Assembly (NCBI GenBank): GCA_937901225.1
Contig: CALCGX010000013.1
Span: 1-14,085, forward strand
DNA from: an uncultured Bacteroidales bacterium
GTDB taxonomy: Bacteria; Bacteroidota; Bacteroidia; Bacteroidales; Paludibacteraceae
Length of the DNA stretch: 14,085 nt
Direction of reading: 5' to 3'
This document shows, in pieces, positions 5,372 to 13,541 of this stretch (the first letter of the stretch is position 1; each line of letters opens with the position of its first letter). The position numbers and the translations under genes were made by a program. Below the pieces are notes generated by a model. That model did no database searches and was not told the DNA's origin. It saw nothing but the letters and a program-made list of their open reading frames with translations.

Positions 5372-6409
5372 ATGAAACTAACATACATCAAAACCCAAAA
5401 TCTGTTCACAGATACGAGCACAATCATCGAAACGGCAAAGCACGCAGCTTACCATTCCGTCAACATTGTGCTTGTTCAACGAAATTGGTTGTTAGGTAAG
5501 CGTATCGTGGAGGAGCAATTGGGCAATCAAACTCGCGAAGAGTTGTATGGTCAGAAGATTGTTGAGAATCTTGCTAAAGAGTTGACAGAACAATATGGTA
5601 GTGGATTTGACTTTAGCAGTTTATACAAATATATCCGCTTTTATCAGTGTTTTCCAAACATTTTGGACGCGGCGAGTCCAAAATCTTTTTTACTAACTTG
5701 GACACACTATAGAATCTTGCTGCAAGTGGAAGATAAAACTGCTCGCGAATGGTATGCCAACGAAGCTGCCAAAGAGGTGTGGAGTACAAAAACTCTACAA
5801 CGCAACATATCTTCGCAATACTATTATCGACTGCTACAGGCTCCTGCTCCTGAAAAAGTCAAAACTGAAATGCAGCAATTGACTCAACCTTTGCAAGATA
5901 AAAATGAGTTTATCAAGAATCCTGTTGTTGCTGAGTTTTTAGGTCTATCAGCTAATACTGACTATACGGAAAGTACTTTAGAAAAAGCCATTCTTACCAA
6001 TCTGCAAAAATTCTTGATGGAGTTAGGTAAAGGTTATGCTTTTGTAGCGCGTCAACAACACATTAGAACAGATAAAGAAGATTATTATATAGACTTGGTG
6101 TTTTACAATTACATTCTTAAATGCTTTGTTTTGATAGATCTAAAAACCACAAAAGTAACGCATCAAGATGTTGGGCAAATGGATATGTATGTCAGAATGT
6201 ATGATGAGTTGAAGAAGGGGAATGATGACAATCCCACTATTGGTATTGTTTTATGTTCTGACACTGATGAAGATATTGCACGATACTCAATCCTCAAGGG
6301 TAACGAGCAATTATTTGCTACAAAATACCGACTAATGCTTCCTTCACAAGAGCAACTAAAAGAAGAAATAGAACGACAAAAGATGATTTTTAATCTGCAA
6401 AAAGCGTGA
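5372..6409 (+). CDS. YhcG/DUF1016 PD-(D/E)XK nuclease, paralogue 2
   Basis: A 345-residue second member of the YhcG/DUF1016 family. The N-terminal DUF1016 region (about 15-155) shows HSVNIVLVQRNWLLGKRIVE, YGSGFDFSSLYKYIRFYQCF and LTWTHYRILLQVEDKTAREW. The nuclease domain (about 180-325) shows LMELGKGYAFVARQ, Asp241 in YYIDLVFY, Asp256-x-Lys258 in VLIDLKT and Gln269 in GQMDMYV. That gives a D...DxK active site, common in this family, against D...ExK in paralogue 1. The two proteins align in outline but differ greatly in sequence, so the duplication is old or the genes were acquired separately. Codons for residues 97-105 contain a perfect hairpin followed by six T residues (5660-5691). The start has the A-rich leader AAACAACAACGATATG, nearly identical to that of the giant gene downstream. 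Confidence 0.9.
   Translation: MKLTYIKTQNLFTDTSTIIETAKHAAYHSVNIVLVQRNWLLGKRIVEEQLGNQTREELYGQKIVENLAKELTEQYGSGFDFSSLYKYIRFYQCFPNILDAASPKSFLLTWTHYRILLQVEDKTAREWYANEAAKEVWSTKTLQRNISSQYYYRLLQAPAPEKVKTEMQQLTQPLQDKNEFIKNPVVAEFLGLSANTDYTESTLEKAILTNLQKFLMELGKGYAFVARQQHIRTDKEDYYIDLVFYNYILKCFVLIDLKTTKVTHQDVGQMDMYVRMYDELKKGNDDNPTIGIVLCSDTDEDIARYSILKGNEQLFATKYRLMLPSQEQLKEEIERQKMIFNLQKA
5660..5691 (+). repeat. Terminator-like hairpin inside YhcG paralogue 2
   Basis: ATTTTGGAC (5660-5668) and GTCCAAAAT (5676-5684) are perfect 9-bp arms around a 7-nt loop, followed by C and six T residues on the coding strand. It lies within codons of the N-terminal domain and could act as an intragenic attenuator if ribosomes stall or translation fails. 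Confidence 0.6.
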
Positions 6410-6482
6410 AACAGCGCACAACGCATGAAACAGCATTCTTGATGCTTACACATACATTGAAACTAAAATAAACAACAACAAT
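6407..6482 (+). promoter_or_regulatory. Leader of the giant gene with shared repeat and A-rich start context
   Basis: The stretch starting at the YhcG stop codon (6407-6426) repeats the 20 bp at 3245-3264 with two mismatches. A short AGCAT/ATGCT hairpin lies at 6432-6446. The last bases before the ATG read AATAAACAACAACAAT, matching the leader at 5355-5371 with one mismatch. No Shine-Dalgarno site and no full Bacteroidetes promoter are seen, so either read-through from upstream or a divergent promoter drives the giant gene. Confidence 0.45.
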
Positions 6483-9400
6483 ATGAAAAATTCTACTTTT
6501 TCTGCCCAAGTGGCAAACAATCTCTTAACGCTATTGCAAGGGTATAGCAAGACTATACGCCTCTTGCTCGTCATGTTCCTAACCCTAACCGTCACCACAA
6601 ACGCGTGGGGTGCAGAAGAAACTGCAACCTTGTCCTTTGCAAGTACTGTGCAGCGAGTTAGTCAAACTACGACCAAACAAGTGTGGTCTAATGGTGGTAT
6701 AACTTTTACAAACAATAAAGCAAATTCTACTACTAATGTTGCCAACTATAGTAATCCAGTACGTTTGTATGCAAATTCAGAAGTCATAGTAGAACATTCT
6801 TCAGAAAAAATTACCACGATTGTTTTCGATTGCAATAATACTGACTATGCGAATACTATGAAAACTTCAATAGGCACTGTAAGTGGTGCGACGGTTACTG
6901 TTTCCTCCGATAAAGTGACAGTGACTTTTACCTCCGCAGTAGCATCATTCACCGTTGCCAAATTATCAGGGCAAGTTCGATTAGATAACATTACCGTCAC
7001 TTATACCTCTGGCGGTAGCGTAACTCCTGATCCAATTACAGTAACCCTTGATAAATCCACTTTGAGTTTAGAAGAGGGGGAAAATGCAACTTTAACTGCG
7101 ACTGTCACAGGTTCTACTAATGCCGTTACTTGGACATCAGATGCATCAAATATTGCTTCTGTAGATAATGCAGGTAAAGTAACTGCTATTGCTGCTGGTA
7201 CTGCTAATATTACTGCTGCTATCGGTGATGTAAAAGCAACTTGCAAAGTTACCGTAACTGCAGCAACAACTCCAGACCCAGGAACTGGTGGAGAGACAAC
7301 GACTGTTACTTATGTATTCAAAGATGATCCAAATTGTCCTGCAAATGCAACAGATTGGTTTAGTGGAACGATTGATCAATATACTGGTTGGACTGCAACA
7401 AAAGGAGGATCAAATAATCCTAAATACTATACGACAGGAACTGGTTTGCGCGTATACAATGGAGGTAAATTCACAATTACTTCCACAAAAGTTATGTTGT
7501 CCATTACTCTAACATTCTCTAGTAATTCTTATACATTCTCCGCTGATAATACTACCACTCCACAAACTGTAACACCTAATGCAAAATCCTATGAGTGGAG
7601 TGTTAGCAGAACATGCCGTCTGCAAAAAATAGAGATTACCTATGCTGGAGACGGTGGCGACGACCCAGACCCTGTTGACCCAACTATAACATTCTCCAAT
7701 GCTGAATATACTGTCGGTGGCGCTGCATTGGATTTATCCACATTATTGACAACCAATAGTACTGGCGCAGTTACTTATTCTGTAACAAATGCAGGTACCA
7801 CTGGTGCAACCATCAACGGCACCTCTTTCACTGCAACCGCAGAAGGAACATGTACCGTTCAAGCCTCGATAGATACTACTGCAACTCACAATGCTGCAAC
7901 AGCCACAGCAACCATCTCCGTTACTGCACCAGCTACCGTCGAAGGTACATGGACATTGGTAACAAACGCTGCAAACTTGAAAGTTGGTGATGAAATTGTG
8001 ATTGCATCCAACACCCAAAGAAAGGTTGCAGCAGCTCTCACTAGCGATTATTTAGGTGAATATGGTGTCTCATTTAGCGATGATAAAAGTACTATTACCG
8101 CACTGCCTGCAACAGCATTAGTATTCACGCTCGGAGGCTCTGCTGGAAGTTGGACTTTAACAAATGACGAAAAATCATTAGGTGCCACTGCTGTAAAAAA
8201 ACTGGCATGGGACAAAGGAACAACCACTTGGAGTATTTCCATTGAAGAAAATAATGCAACTATTCAAAACGCTACAGCTGAATATGGTAGATTCCTACAT
8301 AACGTACAGAGTACACGCTTTACTACTTATACCTCCAATGCGAGTGCAAATATGTTATTGCCACAAATCTACAAAAAAGCTGGCAACACTCCTGACCCTA
8401 TCAAACTTGCTACACCAGAAAACTTAAACGTTTCAGGTGTAACCGCTTCATCTGCAACTCTAACTTGGAACGAAGTTGAACATGCAAGTAGCTATATCGT
8501 AAACCTCGAGGGTAATGAACACGAAACAAACACCAACTCTCTAACTCTTAATGACCTTACTGCAAGCACCACCTATAAATGGACTGTGAAAGCAAAAGGC
8601 GATGGTATCAACTACAGCGATAGTGAAAACTCTTCACAATCAAGTTTCACCACCGATGCTGCTACCTACACCATCACCTATGTGACCAACGGAGGAACTA
8701 AGGTAGAATCCACTTCGGGTACCGCCCTCCCTGACCCACTACCAACCACCACACGCGATCATTACACCTTTGCAGGATGGTTCACCGACCAGGATTGCAC
8801 ACAAGCTGCTACAGCAGGTGCACCAATCAATGCTAACACCACTCTCTACGCTAAGTGGACTCCTGTCACATATACCGTAACCTTTGATGCAGGTTCTGGC
8901 ACTTGCGCTACCGAACCTACACAAGGCGACTTCGAAACGGGTCTTGAGTTACCAACTGCTACTCCTTGCACTTATGCACAAGAAAACGGTTGGAGTTTCG
9001 TAGGTTGGAGTGAGACCACAGTATCAGAAACCACTGTACGCCCTGCCATTCTCACAGGCAACTACAAACCAACCAAGACCATCACACTCCACGCTGTATA
9101 TGCAAAGACTGGCGCCGCCCAAGGCGCAGCAGGCGAGTTTATTCTCTCATTGCAATACGCAGGCACAACCTACTACGTAGGACAAACTTTCGACAATAGT
9201 AAATTATCAGCCGAAACAGAACAAACCAACGCTGCAAGATTCACTATTGAAGATAACTACTTGCACTACGAAGGCGGATATATTAGCCACGTATCCACAT
9301 CTGGCTCTACCAATATAACCAGACAGGCAAACAAGGAAGATGCACAAGCATGGACTATCGCCGAGAATGGCAATACCATCACCTTCACCTCTACAGCAGA

Positions 9401-12400
9401 CGACACACGCGGACTTGGATTTAATTACAATGATGGTTCCCCTCGCTTTGCGGCATACAAGTTAAACGAAAAGGAAAAGGACGGAGAAACAATCAAATAC
9501 CCTTCTACCTTCACCAAAACCTCTGTCAGCGGTGGTAACGTACAAGTAACCACCTACAACAGCAATCCTTCTTGCGAGGCTCCTGTTGACCCTAACTGGG
9601 TTGCTGCAACCATTACCCACACTGCGATTAAAGCAAACTGCGGTAGTACTACTGTTCTTGGTTCTGAAGACGAAAACGGTCCTGCTACCATTAGTTTTGG
9701 CGGTACCTATTTGCAAAACTCTGTCACAGTCACTGCTTCTGACGGCTTCCTCGTATCAACGGATAAGACAGCTCCTGAAAAATATGCTAAATCGGTTATC
9801 ATCTATCCTAATAGCACAGGTAATAACATCGGCCAAATCACACAAAACGTCCATGTCATTGCCCAAGCTCCTGCACAATCAGGTGATTACACTGGCACCA
9901 TCACCCTTACTGGCAACGACATCCCTGGCGGTTCACAAGTAATCAACGTCACCGCAGCTGTCACCTGCACCCAATACACCATCACATGGAGTGTAAGTGG
10001 CGATGAAACTCAAAAAACCACTTTCTATGCAGGAGGTGAGTGGACTTTACCAGAAAAGCCTGACTTTGATTGCAATGGCAGAGTATTTGTCGGATGGACC
10101 AATAATAAAATCGTACAACCACAGGATATCGCTCCAAATGTCCTCTATAAAGAACAAGGCGACTTCCCTACAATCGAAAGCGATATAACATTCTACGCTG
10201 TATTTGCGCAAGAAGGTACTGGTGATGCAAAAACTGTAACCGATGTCCTCAATCGTGATTTAACAGGAGTAACATCCACAAACACATACTCCGATTGGTC
10301 TGGTAAAACGGCAACGTCTTCCGCCGTTTATGCCGGAAATAGTTGTGGAGGAAACTCTTCTATCCAACTACGTTCAGACAAAAGTTCTGCAGGTATTATC
10401 ACTACAACATCAGGCGGTAAAGCACGTAAAGTAACTGTAGTTTGGAATACAAGCACAACATCAGGTCGTGTATTGAATATTTATGGTAAAAACTCTGCAT
10501 ATTCTGCTGCTACCGATTTGTATGGAAATAATGCAGGTACATTGATTGGGAATATCAAATATGGCACTTCTACCGAATTAATCATTTCGGACGATTATGA
10601 ATACATTGGTATTCGTTCCAATTCAGGTGCTATGTACCTTACCAGCATCTCTATACAATGGGAAACTGATGGCGAAGGCAACACTTCTTCCACCACTTAC
10701 ACCAGTTACACCACCTCTTGTGCAGATGTCAAAGCCATCCGCATTGTAGAGCCAACAACTAAGACCTTCAACGAAGGTGATAAGTTCGTATTTGATGGCA
10801 AAGTTTTGGCTATCAACAGCGACGATAGCGAAACGGATGTCACCAATTCTCGTTTGGTTCATTTCGATGTTGATATGAATAAAGTAGGTACACAAACTGT
10901 AACAGTTTCTTACTTAGGCTTTACTGCTACCTACGAAATCACCATCAATGAAGTAGAAAAATGGCAAATCACATGGAACGTGAGTGGAGCTACCAACACA
11001 GGACTCGGTCCTAAAGAAGTAGCAAAAGGCACTGCAATCGGCAAACTCCCACAGCCTAAAGAAATTCCTGCGGGATGTACAGGCAAAGAATTTAGAGGTT
11101 GGACAGAAAGCAACACTGTCAATTCAGATGGTAGTAACATTGAATGGATTACTGAAGAAACCGTACCTACAGCAAACACCACATACTACGCCGTATTTGC
11201 GACAAATAGTGGCAAAGATTCAGGTGACGGAAACTATGTAAAACTCACTGATACTCCTGCTGATCTTTCTGGCGAATACTTGATTGTATATGAAGATGCA
11301 GAGAATAGTTATACTGATGCTAAAGCTTTCAATGGCGGATTAACAACATTGGATGCAGCAAGCAACACAATCGATGTGACTATCAACGGCAATACCATCG
11401 AAAGTACCGATGACACCGATGCTGCAGAATTCACTATTGCGCCATACAATGGTGGCTATTCAATCAAATCTGCAAGCGGATTCTTTATCGGCCAAACATC
11501 ATATGATAATGATTTGGCTTCACATACAACAACTCAGTACATTAATAACATTGCTATTGAATCAAGTAATGCTACTATATCATGTTCAACCAATGGTGGT
11601 GACGTTACCCTAAAATATAATAAAACGAGTGGGCAAACACGTTTCCGTTATTATAAAACCGGTCAACAACCTATCGCATTGTACAAGCAATCTGGTAGTT
11701 CAGCATCTTACACCGATTATACCACAGGCTGTCAAGATGTGACAATCACCTACTACGGCTTTAAGGGTGGCTACACCACCAACTGCGGTGGCAGTGACCT
11801 CAATGTAATCACACAACGAGTAAACTCCGCACACACCATCCCTAACTGCACTGAGATTACCGACCCTACTGATTTAGGTCGTACATTCCTCAACTTGTGG
11901 AAGGATCAAAATGGTAAAGAGCACAAACCTGGTGACAGCTTCATTGTAACAGAGAACATCACCCTCTACGCACAATGGAAACTAGAGACTACTGGTGACA
12001 TCGAGTTACCTGCTGATAAAGAAGACCTCGCTACTACCGACATCGTAGTTACAGGCGGTAAAACTCTCACCATTCCAGAGGACGAAACAATCACCATCAA
12101 CTCCCTCACCCTCAAAGGCGGTTTGCAAGAGAATGGTTCATACGCTATGCCAGTTGTCAATATCCCAGATAATGCTACATTAGTAAGAAAGAACACCACT
12201 ATCAACCTCGACTTGGTAGTCAACAGCGATAGTTGGTATCCATTTGCAGTACCATTTGCAATAGACAACAATAGCAACATTGATTATCTGGATCCTGTAC
12301 TAAAAGCAGCTTCTACCTACAATACACACTTTGCTATCAAGACCTATGATGGTGAAAATCGCGCAAAAGTTGGTACAGACCAAGAGAACAACTGGGATAA

Positions 12401-13490
12401 AGTCCTACAAACAGCAGGCTTGCAACCAGGTAAAGGTTATATCATCTCAGCGATGACCTATCCTGATAAAGACACCGCCACTATCCGTATCCCTATGACC
12501 GTGCCTAACGAATGGTTAGCAAATGGCGAACAAGAATCTATCACAGTTAAGGAGCAAACCACTACCCGCAACGCAGTTGAAGTCACCGCATATACTGGCG
12601 ATGCTGCCACCAAGCACCAACGCCACGCAGGCTGGAACTTCGTTGCTAACCCATACCTCGCTAACTTCGCAGGTACGAATGCAAGTGGCTCATTCATCAA
12701 CGGCGAAATCATTATCAATAAGGGTGAGTACTCCTACGGCGGAGAGGACGTACCATACGTTACTATACCTACCTTCGACTTCGCGCATTACTATCAAGTC
12801 AAACTCAGCGCAGCTACTCTCAGCCCTGCATACAGCTTCTTCGTACAAGTAGGCACCGACGGCACCATGACCTTCGGTCGTCAAGCCGCACCTGCAAGCA
12901 TCGCAGCTCGCAACGCAGAGGAACGCCCAGTGAAGATGGATGTAGATATCACATTGAGCGACAACCATAGCTCCGACCAAACAGGTATCATCATCAGCGA
13001 CCGCTACAGCGATGTATACGAGATCGGACGCGACTTGGAGAAGCTCTTCGGCTCGGCATACAACCTCAGCGTATATACCCTGATGGCAGATAATACCCCA
13101 CTCGCCTTCCAAGCATTGGCTATCCGCAGCAACATGCAAGTGATACCTGTAGGCTACCGCGCACCTGAGCAAGGTGAATACACCTTCCGCCTCAACGAAG
13201 CTACCTCCAGCATCGACCTCTTGAACGAGCAATACGAGCAACTCGTCTTGGTGGACTACCAGACTGGCGAACTCACCAACTTGCTCATCGCGGACTACAC
13301 CTTCTACAGCGAGCGCACACAAGCCGACAACCGCTTCGCTATCTATGCGGTACCACGTCAAAATGCGCCTACCGACCTGCCTAACGCTATCGGTCAAGAC
13401 AAACAGGCACAAAAGATCATACACAACGGACACCTATATATACTACGCGATGGCAACGTATATAACGGCAACGGACAAATCGTGAAATAA
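6483..13490 (+). CDS. Giant secreted modular surface protein with Ig-like, FN3 and InlB-like modules
   Basis: A 2335-residue exported protein. A long signal peptide (hydrophobic core about 27-40, likely cut after AWGA at 44) precedes a chain of beta modules. These are: beta-sandwich A1 (46-175); a BIG2-type Ig domain (about 184-260, SLEEGENATLTATV...KVTAIAAGTANITA); A2 (274-392); an Ig-like domain (400-484); B1 (487-635); FN3 (641-725, with TPENLNVSGVTASSATLTW); InlB-like repeats (728-795, 796-874); B2 (886-1017); an Ig-like stretch (1040-1163); InlB-like (1165-1243); A3 (1250-1394); Ig-like (1416-1490); InlB-like (1494-1574); B3 (1586-1740); and InlB-like (1753-1835). A unique C-terminal region (1840-2335) ends NGHLYILRDG...GQIVK, a tail style seen on Bacteroidales secreted proteins and possibly a sorting signal. 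No catalytic domain is recognised. A role in adhesion or matrix is inferred from the architecture. Codon use shifts from AT-rich to GC-rich towards the 3' end. Confidence 0.85.
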   Translation: MKNSTFSAQVANNLLTLLQGYSKTIRLLLVMFLTLTVTTNAWGAEETATLSFASTVQRVSQTTTKQVWSNGGITFTNNKANSTTNVANYSNPVRLYANSEVIVEHSSEKITTIVFDCNNTDYANTMKTSIGTVSGATVTVSSDKVTVTFTSAVASFTVAKLSGQVRLDNITVTYTSGGSVTPDPITVTLDKSTLSLEEGENATLTATVTGSTNAVTWTSDASNIASVDNAGKVTAIAAGTANITAAIGDVKATCKVTVTAATTPDPGTGGETTTVTYVFKDDPNCPANATDWFSGTIDQYTGWTATKGGSNNPKYYTTGTGLRVYNGGKFTITSTKVMLSITLTFSSNSYTFSADNTTTPQTVTPNAKSYEWSVSRTCRLQKIEITYAGDGGDDPDPVDPTITFSNAEYTVGGAALDLSTLLTTNSTGAVTYSVTNAGTTGATINGTSFTATAEGTCTVQASIDTTATHNAATATATISVTAPATVEGTWTLVTNAANLKVGDEIVIASNTQRKVAAALTSDYLGEYGVSFSDDKSTITALPATALVFTLGGSAGSWTLTNDEKSLGATAVKKLAWDKGTTTWSISIEENNATIQNATAEYGRFLHNVQSTRFTTYTSNASANMLLPQIYKKAGNTPDPIKLATPENLNVSGVTASSATLTWNEVEHASSYIVNLEGNEHETNTNSLTLNDLTASTTYKWTVKAKGDGINYSDSENSSQSSFTTDAATYTITYVTNGGTKVESTSGTALPDPLPTTTRDHYTFAGWFTDQDCTQAATAGAPINANTTLYAKWTPVTYTVTFDAGSGTCATEPTQGDFETGLELPTATPCTYAQENGWSFVGWSETTVSETTVRPAILTGNYKPTKTITLHAVYAKTGAAQGAAGEFILSLQYAGTTYYVGQTFDNSKLSAETEQTNAARFTIEDNYLHYEGGYISHVSTSGSTNITRQANKEDAQAWTIAENGNTITFTSTADDTRGLGFNYNDGSPRFAAYKLNEKEKDGETIKYPSTFTKTSVSGGNVQVTTYNSNPSCEAPVDPNWVAATITHTAIKANCGSTTVLGSEDENGPATISFGGTYLQNSVTVTASDGFLVSTDKTAPEKYAKSVIIYPNSTGNNIGQITQNVHVIAQAPAQSGDYTGTITLTGNDIPGGSQVINVTAAVTCTQYTITWSVSGDETQKTTFYAGGEWTLPEKPDFDCNGRVFVGWTNNKIVQPQDIAPNVLYKEQGDFPTIESDITFYAVFAQEGTGDAKTVTDVLNRDLTGVTSTNTYSDWSGKTATSSAVYAGNSCGGNSSIQLRSDKSSAGIITTTSGGKARKVTVVWNTSTTSGRVLNIYGKNSAYSAATDLYGNNAGTLIGNIKYGTSTELIISDDYEYIGIRSNSGAMYLTSISIQWETDGEGNTSSTTYTSYTTSCADVKAIRIVEPTTKTFNEGDKFVFDGKVLAINSDDSETDVTNSRLVHFDVDMNKVGTQTVTVSYLGFTATYEITINEVEKWQITWNVSGATNTGLGPKEVAKGTAIGKLPQPKEIPAGCTGKEFRGWTESNTVNSDGSNIEWITEETVPTANTTYYAVFATNSGKDSGDGNYVKLTDTPADLSGEYLIVYEDAENSYTDAKAFNGGLTTLDAASNTIDVTINGNTIESTDDTDAAEFTIAPYNGGYSIKSASGFFIGQTSYDNDLASHTTTQYINNIAIESSNATISCSTNGGDVTLKYNKTSGQTRFRYYKTGQQPIALYKQSGSSASYTDYTTGCQDVTITYYGFKGGYTTNCGGSDLNVITQRVNSAHTIPNCTEITDPTDLGRTFLNLWKDQNGKEHKPGDSFIVTENITLYAQWKLETTGDIELPADKEDLATTDIVVTGGKTLTIPEDETITINSLTLKGGLQENGSYAMPVVNIPDNATLVRKNTTINLDLVVNSDSWYPFAVPFAIDNNSNIDYLDPVLKAASTYNTHFAIKTYDGENRAKVGTDQENNWDKVLQTAGLQPGKGYIISAMTYPDKDTATIRIPMTVPNEWLANGEQESITVKEQTTTRNAVEVTAYTGDAATKHQRHAGWNFVANPYLANFAGTNASGSFINGEIIINKGEYSYGGEDVPYVTIPTFDFAHYYQVKLSAATLSPAYSFFVQVGTDGTMTFGRQAAPASIAARNAEERPVKMDVDITLSDNHSSDQTGIIISDRYSDVYEIGRDLEKLFGSAYNLSVYTLMADNTPLAFQALAIRSNMQVIPVGYRAPEQGEYTFRLNEATSSIDLLNEQYEQLVLVDYQTGELTNLLIADYTFYSERTQADNRFAIYAVPRQNAPTDLPNAIGQDKQAQKIIHNGHLYILRDGNVYNGNGQIVK

Positions 13491-13541
13491 ATTAAGAATT
13501 TTGAAATAAGAATCAACAACTAAGAATTATATTTTATCGTT

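Noticed and set aside
12690..13433. 247-residue minus-strand open frame
   Set aside because: Lies wholly inside the giant gene in its GC-rich end, where antisense stops are rare; composition (Val/Ala/Glu/Cys) mirrors the sense codons.
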